DNA of 64,000 nt, from positions 248,001-312,000 of the forward strand of contig CAWINM010000002.1 of the NCBI GenBank assembly GCA_963837455.1. The letters are read 5' to 3'. This document shows, piece after piece, positions 56,986 to 64,000 of this stretch (within the stretch, counting starts at the first letter, position 1; every line of letters starts with the position of its first letter). The notes beneath the pieces are model-generated. The model ran no database searches. It saw only the letters and a list, made by a program, of their open reading frames with translations, and had not been told where the DNA came from. This stretch comes from DASYQD01 sp963837455 (GTDB lineage Bacteria; Acidobacteriota; Thermoanaerobaculia; Multivoradales; JAIOJS01). The translations under genes and the position numbers were made by a program.

Positions 56986-57858
56986 CTAGCGCGTCTTGAT
57001 GCAGGCGCGGTTGGCGTTCGACCACTCGTACTGGTACGAGTAGCCGCCGGTGCCGACGAACGGCGACGGCGACCACGCGCACTTGTCGTCGGCCTCGTTG
57101 CCCGAGCGGTCCCACCAGCCGGTCCCCACCGGGTCGGTCACCGCCTCGCGAGTCTCGTGGCAGACGAAGTGCTCCTGGTTCTGCACGTTCGACCAGCCGG
57201 AGACCTTGCAGCCGCTGCAACCCGGCCAGGGCTCGATCGAGTACTTGATCGCCGAGGAGCCGCTGCCGATCCAGCCGTGGTAGGCGCAGTAGGCGAGGTG
57301 CGGTCCGCCGCAGGAGGTGCTCGAGCCGCTCGAGGAGTACGAGGTGCTGGGGATGACCACCTCGTAGACGGTGCTGGTGTTGTTGCCGCCGTGGCCGGTC
57401 AGGTAGGCGCTCACCTCGGACTGGACGACGGAGTCGGTGACGTTGGTGGGCGGCGTCGAGGTGTCGAACCAGTCGGCCTGCGAGCCGTGGAGGTTCGACT
57501 GGTGGATGCCGGAGTACTGGGTGATGGTGTTGTACTCACCGGTGGTGCCGAATTGATCGCGGAAGGCCTGCAGCGTCGTCGCATAGGCGTGATCGGCGCC
57601 GCCGGTGGCGAAGCTCGGTCCCCAGAAGATGAAGACGAGCTTGGCGTTGGTGATGGTCGGGCCGTTGTGGTACGTCAGCTGCGCGGCGGCCTTGCCCCGT
57701 GCCTGGAACACGATCGCCCTGGTGCCCTGGCTGGGCGAGTAGACGACGTGGTCCTGATCCGCCCAGGGACCCTTCTTCGCCTCCAGGTCCGCGGCACTGG
57801 CCACGGCAGCGAACAGAACGGCCATCACCAGAATGGAGCCCACACGACTCAGCTTCAT
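56986..57858 (-). CDS. Exported protein with HExxEAxTDP-type motif (EXORDIUM-like region)
   Basis: A 290-residue protein with a clear signal peptide (VGSILVMAVLFAAVASAA, residues 6-23). QLTYHNGPTITNAKLVFIFW resembles the opening of bacterial EXORDIUM/PHI-1-like and related proteins. The later HFVCHETREAVTDPVGTGWW then DRSGNEADDKCAW contains a His-Glu followed by E-A-V-T-D-P and a D-x-C, a pattern seen in a group of secreted bacterial proteins of uncertain activity, possibly metal-binding. Many cysteines (8) suggest disulfides outside the cytoplasm. A minus-strand terminator follows. Function is not assigned. Confidence 0.65.
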   Translation of the reverse strand: MKLSRVGSILVMAVLFAAVASAADLEAKKGPWADQDHVVYSPSQGTRAIVFQARGKAAAQLTYHNGPTITNAKLVFIFWGPSFATGGADHAYATTLQAFRDQFGTTGEYNTITQYSGIHQSNLHGSQADWFDTSTPPTNVTDSVVQSEVSAYLTGHGGNNTSTVYEVVIPSTSYSSSGSSTSCGGPHLAYCAYHGWIGSGSSAIKYSIEPWPGCSGCKVSGWSNVQNQEHFVCHETREAVTDPVGTGWWDRSGNEADDKCAWSPSPFVGTGGYSYQYEWSNANRACIKTR

Positions 57859-58041
57859 CGCTCGGAACCTCCGGAGCTAGGGCCGGGAAGCAGCAACCCT
57901 CACCCCGAAGGCTGTCGCTCCACGGCAGGTTGACCGCACCGACGGACTTGTCTGTTTCGGATCGGAAAAACTGGTGGGGGAGGGTAACACAAACTGGGCG
58001 CGGTGGCGCAGCCTGGCCGGCATCGACCCCCGCGGCGGCCC

Positions 58042-58557
58042 TCATTCGCCGAAAAGCGCTTTGTCGTCACGGCGTTGGCGGGCCGCCTGGCGCAACCGAC
58101 GGACGCGCGCCCGTACCCGGCCACTGAGGGAGTTGACCGGGTTCGAGCGCGGCAGGAAGGGGAAGACTGGCGGCTGGCGGACACCCAGCGAGTCGCGCAT
58201 CTCGAGCAGGCGGACGTGCCAGGGGGCGAGGACTAGGCCGTCGGCGATGGCCCGCAGCGCCGGTGCCCGCCGTCCGAGCATGAGATAGACGCTCGCCAGG
58301 TTGAGGTAGTTCTCGGGCTGTTCCGGCTGCAGCCGGAGGGCGTAGCGGCACAGCTCCATGCCATCGCGCCGACGCCCTTCGCAACGCGCCATGGCGGCGC
58401 CGAGGTAGGAGTAGAAGACCCCCGGCAGGTTGCCGCGCCGCTCGGCCAGCTGGGCGACCCGCATCAGCAGGTCGTAGCCCTCGTGCCACTGGTTCTTGCG
58501 GCAGGCGAGGATGCCCTGCTTGAACGCGGCGCCGACGTCGAGCTGCTGGGTGCTCAT
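58042..58557 (-). CDS. TPR-repeat hypothetical protein, 171 aa
   Basis: Helical protein with tetratricopeptide-like repeats: AAFKQGILACRKNQWHEGYD, GNLPGVFYSYLGAAMARCE, ELCRYALRLQPEQPENYLNL, then ASVYLMLGRRAPALRAIADG (about residues 10-105). A proline-rich break (RQPPVFPFLPRSNP) and a strongly basic tail (RVRARVRRLRQAARQRRDD) follow. It is a likely cytosolic protein-binding adaptor; the basic tail could contact nucleic acid or membrane. It is divergent from the cytochrome gene. Confidence 0.75.
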   Translation of the reverse strand: MSTQQLDVGAAFKQGILACRKNQWHEGYDLLMRVAQLAERRGNLPGVFYSYLGAAMARCEGRRRDGMELCRYALRLQPEQPENYLNLASVYLMLGRRAPALRAIADGLVLAPWHVRLLEMRDSLGVRQPPVFPFLPRSNPVNSLSGRVRARVRRLRQAARQRRDDKALFGE

Positions 58558-58809
58558 CGAGCGACCTCATCCGCCACCATGGCGTGCCAGCTCCGGGAAG
58601 AAGGGGACGACCTGCGAGCAGGGTAGGACCCGCTTCCGGGCTGCCGCCATGAAACGGCGCACACGGCAGCGGGTGGGTCGCTGCGCGCGGATGCGCTCGC
58701 AGGGAGGGAGCCTGCGGGCAAGGAGCGCGCGGGGCTCGTGCGCGATGGGCCGGCGCTCCACCGTTCGCGCCGCCCCGCGGCGCTGCGTAAGATCGGCGGG
58801 TTGCGCAAC

Positions 58810-60915
58810 GTGAACGCTCCCGCGTGGTGGGTCGGGCCGCTCGTTCGTCGCCTGCTGCCGCTGTGCGCCGTCCTCGCTGCGGCCGCCACCGGCGCGCCGG
58901 GCGCGACGCCGGCGGCAGCCCCACCGCTGGCGCCGTCGCCCGAGGAGGCGACACCCCATGGGCCGGGAGCGAGTGGCCTGCCCGCCGGCGGGATGGCCGC
59001 CGACACGCCGTCCTTCCTCGCCGCCCGCGGTATTCACGTGAGCGCCGGCGCCGCGCCGGGCTATGTCGCGGACCGCGTCTGCGCCGACTGCCACCAGGAC
59101 GTCGCCGGCTCCTTCGCCGCCGTCGGGATGGCGCGATCCTTCTTCCGCCCCAGCCACGAGCGCGCCATCGAGGCCTTCGGCGTCCCCTTCGAGCACGCCG
59201 CGTCGCACCGCGTCTACCTCATGGAGTGGCGCGGCGACCGGCTGCTGTTCCGTCGCTGGCAGCTGGGCCTCCATGGCGAGCGCGTGAACGAGCTCGAGCT
59301 GGAGGTGGACTGGGTGCTGGGCTCGGGAAACCACGCCCGCACCTACCTCTTCCGCTCCCCCTCGGGGGAGCTCTGGCAGCTCCCCGTCGCCTGGTACACG
59401 CAGGAGGGGCGCTGGGGGATGGCGCCCGGATTCGACCGCGCCGACCACGAAGGCGTATCGCGGCCGGTGCAGCGCGAGTGCATGCTCTGCCACGACGCCT
59501 ACCCGGAGCTGCCGGCGGGCGCCGACGCCTACGGCATGCCGCACCGATTTCCCCTGGAGCTGCCGGACGGGGTGGGCTGCCAGCGCTGCCACGGCCCCGG
59601 CGCCGAGCACGTGCGGCGCACGCGCGATCCCGCGGTGCCGCTCGCCGCCGCCGCGGCGGCGATCGTCGATCCGGCGCGGCTGCCGCCGGAGCGCCGCCGG
59701 GAGGTCTGCTACCAGTGCCACCTGCAGCCCTCGGTGGCGCTGCCGGCGGTGCGCCGCTTCGAGCGCGGCGACCTCGCCTTCCGCCCCGGCGAGACGCTCG
59801 CCGCGCACCGTGTCGAGCTCGACCCGGTCGAGGAGGGGCGCCGCCGCGACGAGCGCTTCGAGATCAACCACCACCCCTACCGGTTGGAGCAGAGCCGCTG
59901 CTTCCGCGAGAGCAAGGGCGCGCTCTCCTGCCTCACCTGCCACGATCCCCACAGAAAGGTGGCGCCGGCGGAGCGCGCCGCGCACTACCGGGCCGCCTGC
60001 CTGGGCTGCCACCAGGTCGAGCAGTGCCCGACGCAGGCGCACGCCACGATGGCCGCTGGTGGCGCGGTCGCCGACTGCACGAGCTGCCACATGCCGCGCC
60101 GCCGCACTGACGACGTCGTGCACGTGGTGATGACCGACCACCGCATCCAGCTGCCGCCGGGCGGTGTCGACCTCCTGGCGCCGCGCGCCGAGCGCGACCC
60201 CGTGCTCGTCGAGGCGGAGCTCCTGCACCCGGAGGGGACGCCCGCGGGCAAGCTCGGCGAGATCTACCGTGCCATCGGCGTGCTGCGCATTGGTGGCCGT
60301 TCGGCCGTCCCCTACCTCGATGGCCTCTTCACCGCCGCGCCGCCGGCAGAGGCCGAGCCCTGGTTGCGCCTGGCGGTGGGGGAGCTGCAGAGTACGCGCT
60401 ATGCCGCGGCGGAAACGGCGCTGCGTCGCGGGCTCACCCTTCCCGGTGGCGACACGCCGCTCGTCCACGTCTGGCTCGGGCTGGCTCTCGCCGGCGAGGG
60501 CCATTCCGAAGAGGCCCTCGACCAGCTGGCCACCGCAGGCAAGGCCGATCCCGAGCTCGTCGAGGCACCCTTCGACCTCGGTCGCCTGCTGCTCGCCCAG
60601 GGAAAGCCGGCGGCGGCGGTGCCGGAGCTCGAGCGGGCGCTGGCGCTGCGCCCGACCCTGGCGGCGGGCTGGCTGCGGCTGGGTGAGGCGAGGGAAGCGC
60701 TCGGGAATCGCGACGAGGCGGTGAGCGCCTACCGGCGCGCGCTGGCGGTCGAGCCGGCGACCACCGACGCCTACCTGGCGCTCGCCCGCGCGCTGAGGGC
60801 GGAGGGCGATCTCGCCGGATCCCGCGCCGCGCTCGACCTCGGCGCGAGGTACGCGCGGCGCCCGCAGGCGCTCGTCGACGCCGCGGCGGCGGGCGGCGGC
60901 GGGGGAGGGCCGTGA
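58810..60915 (+). CDS. Exported seven-haem c-type cytochrome with TPR domain
   Basis: About 701 residues from a GTG at 58810. Signal (LVRRLLPLCAVLAAAATGAP). Seven CxxCH haem motifs are visible: CADCH, CMLCH, CQRCH, CYQCH, CLTCH, CLGCH and CTSCH, spread over about residues 90-430. The spacing and GVGCQRCHGPGAEHVRRTRD resemble the cytochrome c554-like / doubled-CXXCH families. The C-terminal 230 residues are TPR helices (LVHVWLGLALAGEGHSEEAL, then LRLGEAREALGNRDEAVSAY). It works in the periplasm or on the surface as an electron carrier or assembly scaffold. The GTG has only a weak ribosome site. Its stop overlaps the next gene's GTG. Confidence 0.87.
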   Translation: MNAPAWWVGPLVRRLLPLCAVLAAAATGAPGATPAAAPPLAPSPEEATPHGPGASGLPAGGMAADTPSFLAARGIHVSAGAAPGYVADRVCADCHQDVAGSFAAVGMARSFFRPSHERAIEAFGVPFEHAASHRVYLMEWRGDRLLFRRWQLGLHGERVNELELEVDWVLGSGNHARTYLFRSPSGELWQLPVAWYTQEGRWGMAPGFDRADHEGVSRPVQRECMLCHDAYPELPAGADAYGMPHRFPLELPDGVGCQRCHGPGAEHVRRTRDPAVPLAAAAAAIVDPARLPPERRREVCYQCHLQPSVALPAVRRFERGDLAFRPGETLAAHRVELDPVEEGRRRDERFEINHHPYRLEQSRCFRESKGALSCLTCHDPHRKVAPAERAAHYRAACLGCHQVEQCPTQAHATMAAGGAVADCTSCHMPRRRTDDVVHVVMTDHRIQLPPGGVDLLAPRAERDPVLVEAELLHPEGTPAGKLGEIYRAIGVLRIGGRSAVPYLDGLFTAAPPAEAEPWLRLAVGELQSTRYAAAETALRRGLTLPGGDTPLVHVWLGLALAGEGHSEEALDQLATAGKADPELVEAPFDLGRLLLAQGKPAAAVPELERALALRPTLAAGWLRLGEAREALGNRDEAVSAYRRALAVEPATTDAYLALARALRAEGDLAGSRAALDLGARYARRPQALVDAAAAGGGGGGP

Positions 60916-62282
60916 TCGCTGGCCAGCGGCATGGCGGGCGCGGCGGCGGACGGCCAGGGGGGCGTCTGGGCCGCCTGGCGCTCGCCCTGCTCGGCGTGCT
61001 CGTCGCCGGCTGCGGTGGCCACGACCGTGCCGCCGCCGTCGCGGCGGTGATGACACCCGACCCGCCGCGAGGGCAGGACCCCGGCGAGGCCGGGGACCCG
61101 ACGAGCGGCAAGTGGCGGCCGGCCCCGCGATCGGCTCCCGGCGTCGCGTCCTCCAACGACTCCTCCGACGTCTCCGCCGCGCTGCGCACCGTTCCCTACC
61201 TGCAAGGCTACCGGCGTGCCGAGGACCGCCCTGTCATCACCGCTCACGACCCGGGGGCGGCCTACCAGGGGCTCAACTTCTATGTCTCCGGTCACGCCGC
61301 CGAGGCGGTGCTGATGGACATGGAGGGGAGGACCCTCCACCGCTGGCGCTATCCGCTGCGCCGCCTCTGGCCCGAGCTCGCCGCCCGGCCGGAGATGGCG
61401 AAGCTCGAGTACTGGCGTCGCGCCTACGTCTTCCCCGACGGGCGCCTGCTGGGGATCTACGAGGGGCTCGGCCTGGTCGAGCTCACCCCACGCTCGCACG
61501 TGCGCTGGAAGTACCGGGGCGGCATCCACCACGACCTGTTCGTGGCCGCCGACGGCACCATCTACGTGCTCGATCGCGACTTCAAGGTGCTGCCGCGCAT
61601 CAACCCCAAGGAGGGAGTGCTCGAGGACTTCGTCACCATGCTCAGCCCGCGCGGCAAGCTGCTGCGCCGCATCTCCATCCTCGAGGCATTCGAGCGTTCG
61701 CCGTGGGCCCACCTGGTGCGCGACATGCCGGAGCGCCGCTGGGACATCTTCCACACCAACACCCTCGAGGTGCTAGACGGGCGCTTCGTGCGCTTGGATC
61801 CGGCCTTCCGCGCCGGCAACCTGCTGATCTCGGTGCACCACCTCGACACCATCGCCGTCATCGATCCCGACCGCCAGGCGGTGGTGTGGGCGCGCACCGG
61901 CCCCTGGCGCCGGCAGCACCAGCCGACCTTCCTCGACGACGGGCACATCCTGCTGTTCGACAACCTCGGCGCCGGTCCCGACCGCTCCCGGGCCATGGAG
62001 ATCGACCCGGTGAGCGGCCGCACGGTCTGGCAGTACGGCGGCACTCGCGACGTCGACCTGTTCTCGAAGATGCTCGGCTCGGTGCAGCGGCTGCCCAACG
62101 GCAACACCCTGATCACAGAGTCGGAGAACGGCCGCGCCCTCGAGGTGACCCGTGAGGGGCGCACGGTGTGGGAATTCAACAGCCCGCACCGCGCCGGCGC
62201 GCACGGCGAGCTGGTGGCGGTGCTCTTCGAGATGGTGCGGCTGCCGCCCGACTTCCCCTTCCGCGGCGTGGCGCCGCAGTGA
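60912..62282 (+). CDS. Arylsulfotransferase (ASST)-like lipoprotein
   Basis: A 456-residue protein from a GTG whose bases overlap the cytochrome stop (GTGA), so translation is coupled. Lipoprotein signal LALALLGVLVAGC. The ASST-type beta-propeller shows blade sequences (NFYVSGHAAEAVLMDMEGRT; YVFPDGRLLGIYEGLGLVEL; GGIHHDLFVAADGTIYVLDR; HTNTLEVLDGR; NLLISVHHLDTIAVIDPDRQ; FLDDGHILLFDN; RLPNGNTLITESENGRALEV). ASST enzymes transfer sulfate between phenols using a His; HHD and HTN histidines are present, but the activity is not certain because many relatives are only beta-propellers. Pairing with a multihaem cytochrome/TPR protein suggests a shared periplasmic complex. Confidence 0.8.
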   Translation: MIAGQRHGGRGGGRPGGRLGRLALALLGVLVAGCGGHDRAAAVAAVMTPDPPRGQDPGEAGDPTSGKWRPAPRSAPGVASSNDSSDVSAALRTVPYLQGYRRAEDRPVITAHDPGAAYQGLNFYVSGHAAEAVLMDMEGRTLHRWRYPLRRLWPELAARPEMAKLEYWRRAYVFPDGRLLGIYEGLGLVELTPRSHVRWKYRGGIHHDLFVAADGTIYVLDRDFKVLPRINPKEGVLEDFVTMLSPRGKLLRRISILEAFERSPWAHLVRDMPERRWDIFHTNTLEVLDGRFVRLDPAFRAGNLLISVHHLDTIAVIDPDRQAVVWARTGPWRRQHQPTFLDDGHILLFDNLGAGPDRSRAMEIDPVSGRTVWQYGGTRDVDLFSKMLGSVQRLPNGNTLITESENGRALEVTREGRTVWEFNSPHRAGAHGELVAVLFEMVRLPPDFPFRGVAPQ

Positions 62283-62362
62283 GCCCGCGGCGATGCGCGG
62301 CCGTTTCGGCATCGCGTGGAGATTGGGTCGCCCAGCCACCCCTCGGTGCAGCATCCGGCCCG

Positions 62363-62521
62363 GTGAAGAGGCTCGACTCCGGGGTCGGAGTCGGGCCTCC
62401 CGCGGGGCTGCTCGCCTTCCCCGCCAAGGTGGCGCTCGATGGCGGCGCGGCAGCCGGAGCCACGATTCGCGTCTGGGTGGCCGACACCGATCACCACCGT
62501 GTCGTCGAGCTCGAGCGGTGA
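62363..62521 (+). pseudogene. NHL-repeat remnant
   Basis: A 52-codon open frame from a GTG contains PAGLLAFPAKVALDGGAAAG then TIRVWVADTDHHRVVELER. L-A-F-P-x-K-V then W-V-A-D-T-D/N-H-H-R-V-V is one blade of the NHL propellers, as in NHLRC2-like proteins that normally span about 350-500 residues. Nothing similar precedes or follows it, so it is a fragment. The 118 bp before it and the 117 bp after it hold no gene. Confidence 0.55.
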
Positions 62522-62638
62522 CGGTGGACGGACGCGCGTAGCTCCGCCGGCTGGCACGGGGTCGGGCCAGGAGCCGCGCGTCCGTCCGCACGCCGGGGAG
62601 CGGGTCGGTGCCATCCTCAGCGGACCGTGCCGCGAGGA

Positions 62639-62824
62639 TCAGCAGGCGGGGCCGACGGGCCGCGGCTCGGCGCCGAGCTCGGCGAGCCGGCGGATGGCCC
62701 GTAGCCGCAGGGCTGCCCCGTCGCGTGCGATCCTCGCCGCGTCGGGCCGCTCGGGCTGCGGCAGGCGGCGATTCAGGGCGTCGATGAGCGCCTGGAGGTA
62801 GAAGATGTCGGTGCCGTCGTTCAT
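62639..62824 (-). CDS. Small hypothetical protein, 61 aa
   Basis: An ATG at 62824 begins MNDGTDIFYLQALIDALNRR, then LPQPERPDAARIARDGAALR and a helical end. AGGT lies upstream at a long distance. Composition (acidic start, two amphipathic helices) and third-position GC fit coding, but no family is recognised, so it is tentative. Confidence 0.45.
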   Translation of the reverse strand: MNDGTDIFYLQALIDALNRRLPQPERPDAARIARDGAALRLRAIRRLAELGAEPRPVGPAC

Positions 62825-62873
62825 CGTCGTTTCGACCTACGCCTCTATCTACGCGCGAGGGGGGTGGATCTGT

Positions 62874-62919
62874 TTCATTGCGAGCGCCGGGGCTCGTTCA
62901 TTGCGAGCGCCGGGGCTCG
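62874..62919 (+). repeat. Tandem 23-bp direct repeat (two copies)
   Basis: The 23-bp unit, starting TTCATTGCGAGCGCCGGGGC, occurs twice back to back with no mismatch (62874-62896 and 62897-62919), followed by degenerate GCCGGGG-like sequence. It is too short and too few to be a CRISPR. It may come from slippage or be a two-site binding element. Confidence 0.85.
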
Positions 62920-63099
62920 CCGGGGGTCGCCGGGCCGCGCGGGGATCGCCGACAACCTCTCGCGGCGCCGGGGGCCGAGCGGCCGGGGGCCGCACCGCCG
63001 GGGCTTCCTTTGGCGCTTGATTGCTGGCAGGATTCGCTGGCTGCCTATGGCTGTCTGAACGGCCCCCCGCACCCCCATCCAAACCAACTCTGGATGCGC

Positions 63100-63121
63100 G
63101 CACGCCCATCGAAGGGCGTGC
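63100..63121 (+). promoter_or_regulatory. 5'-UTR hairpin next to the rsgA ribosome site
   Basis: GCACGCCC (63100-63107) pairs perfectly with GGGCGTGC (63114-63121) around ATCGAA, ending five bases before GGAGG (63127-63131). There is no U-tract, so it could modulate translation or protect the mRNA rather than terminate it. Confidence 0.35.
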
Positions 63122-63138
63122 ACGGCGGAGGTCCGTTC

Positions 63139-64000
63139 ATGAGCCCAGCTCGTCTCGGCAGCCCTTGCCCTCCCCTCGTCGCGCTCGGCTGGAGCGCGAC
63201 CCGGGAGGCGGCTTTCGTCTCGTTCGTCGACTCGATCGTTCCCCTCGACCCGCGCCGGCGCGGGCTCGAGCCCGGCCGTGTGATCGGCGGCGCCGGCGAG
63301 CAGCTGCGCGTCGGTACCGGGCGCGGCGAGGAGGAGGCGCTGGTTCCCGGTCGCCTGCTCTACCGCGCCTCCTCGCCGCTCGATCTTCCCTGCGTCGGCG
63401 ACTGGCTGGCGCTGCGGCGTCTCGACGTCGCCGGCGGCCAACCCCTGCTCGTCGAGGCCGTGCTGCCACGCGGCGGCGCCTTCGTGCGGCGGGCCGCCGG
63501 CCGCCGCAGTGAGCCGCAGGCGCTCGCCGCCAATGTCGACCTCGCGCTGCTCGTCTCGGCCCTCGACGGTAACTGGAATGCGCGCCGCCTCGAGCGCTGG
63601 CTGGCGCTCGCGAGCGATGCCGCGGTGCCGGTCGTGGTGGTGCTCACCAAGGTGGACCTGTGCGCCGACGCCCGCCCGGTGGTGGCCGCGGCGGCGACCC
63701 TCGCCGCACTGGCGCCCGTGCATGCCGTCGACGCGCTGGCGGGCGCCGGTGTGGAGGCGCTCGAGGCCTACCTGCAACCGGCGGCCACGCTGGTGCTCCT
63801 CGGCTCCTCCGGGGTCGGCAAGTCGACGCTCGCCAACCGCCTCGCTGGCCGCGAGGTGGCGGCGACCGGTGCCGTGGCGGGCGATGGCCGGGGACGCCAC
63901 ACCACGACCCGTCGCGAGCTGCTGTCGCTGCCCTCCGGCGCGCTGCTGCTCGACACGCCCGGGTTGCGCGAGGTGGGCCTGTGGCTGGGGGAGGAGGCGC
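63139..64000 (+). CDS. rsgA: Ribosome small subunit-dependent GTPase RsgA (partial, 3' end beyond window)
   Basis: An ATG at 63139 with GGAGG seven bases upstream. The circularly permuted GTPase order is visible: an OB-fold-like N-terminus (VGDWLALRRL), DLALLVSALDGNWNARRLER, then G4 LTKVDL, then G1 GSSGVGKST, and G3 LLDTPGLREVG, with the GDGRGRHTTT switch region between. RsgA assists late 30S maturation by GTP hydrolysis. About 287 residues are visible; the zinc-binding C-terminal part lies outside. An N-terminal extension of about 60 residues precedes the OB fold. Confidence 0.93.
   Translation, partial: MSPARLGSPCPPLVALGWSATREAAFVSFVDSIVPLDPRRRGLEPGRVIGGAGEQLRVGTGRGEEEALVPGRLLYRASSPLDLPCVGDWLALRRLDVAGGQPLLVEAVLPRGGAFVRRAAGRRSEPQALAANVDLALLVSALDGNWNARRLERWLALASDAAVPVVVVLTKVDLCADARPVVAAAATLAALAPVHAVDALAGAGVEALEAYLQPAATLVLLGSSGVGKSTLANRLAGREVAATGAVAGDGRGRHTTTRRELLSLPSGALLLDTPGLREVGLWLGEEA

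Larger units (their letters stand above)
62825..63138. other. Intergenic region upstream of rsgA
   Basis: No gene was found in these 314 bp. It contains a tandem 23-bp duplication (62874-62919), a G/C-rich low-complexity run (62915-63000) and a hairpin next to the rsgA ribosome site (63100-63121). The rsgA promoter is expected around 63010-63090, a less GC-rich part, but no confident boxes were seen. Confidence 0.5.

Noticed and set aside
62874..62919. Tandem repeat considered as a minimal CRISPR
   Set aside because: The copies are contiguous with no spacer, there are only two, and no cas genes are in the window.

Overview
The window is very GC-rich bacterial DNA, densely coded, with Shine-Dalgarno-led genes on both strands. 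No rRNA or tRNA gene, CRISPR array or phage module was seen. Several traits point to a free-living, probably soil Acidobacteriota lineage such as Thermoanaerobaculia: a remnant of an acidobacterial-type orphan permease beside its PadR regulator, secreted proteins ending in a DGFE(S/T)G tag, a DUF5916 outer-membrane protein, exported amidohydrolases, and a LuxR + DUF4199 pair. This placement is inference; no phylogenetic marker is complete here (rsgA is cut by the right edge).

Layout. 0-7 kb: SnoaL-like fragment, exported YtcJ-type amidohydrolase, molybdopterin oxidoreductase, D-Ala-D-Ala carboxypeptidase, DedA membrane protein. 7.0-7.25 kb: a compact structured RNA candidate with a 14-codon ORF, an extremely long Shine-Dalgarno and its own terminator. 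7.3-14 kb: GNAT, exported DJ-1-like protein, then a four-gene MacAB-type efflux operon whose last two genes are broken by many small indels. 14-18.7 kb: SDR, secreted collagen-like protein, and a drug-type ABC exporter divergent from a TetR regulator with an operator in between. 18.7-30.4 kb: NUDIX, DUF2721, lipoprotein MsrB, SdpI-like protein, M28 peptidase, DUF5916 protein, a second amidohydrolase, nitrilase, thiolase. 30.4-37.6 kb: accessory patch with an orphan nucleotidyltransferase, PadR + truncated permease, LuxR + DUF4199, a beta-barrel, a secreted beta-helix protein, an FGE-like lipoprotein and a YdeI fragment.

37.8-46.1 kb holds one giant cyclic beta-1,2-glucan synthase gene (about 2,740 codons). 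46-54 kb: DinB, a bacterial expansin coupled to an HD hydrolase and a dual-specificity phosphatase, a membrane protein, a TMEM175-type channel, aldo/keto reductase, a PLP decarboxylase and a LamG protein. 54.5-57 kb: a dehydrogenase-hydratase fusion whose 3' end is occupied by a 280-bp three-armed inverted-repeat element. 57-64 kb: an exported protein, TPR protein, a seven-haem cytochrome/TPR protein translationally coupled to an arylsulfotransferase-like lipoprotein, an NHL-repeat remnant and the start of rsgA.

A recurring feature is genes interrupted by one- or two-base indels while their conserved protein sequence continues in another frame (11.7-13.8, 20.46-20.58, 44.51, 50.05 and 51.8-52.7 kb). 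I read these as probable consensus errors in the assembly, not biological decay. The two observations most worth following are the 7.03-7.23 kb RNA and the 56.6-56.9 kb element.
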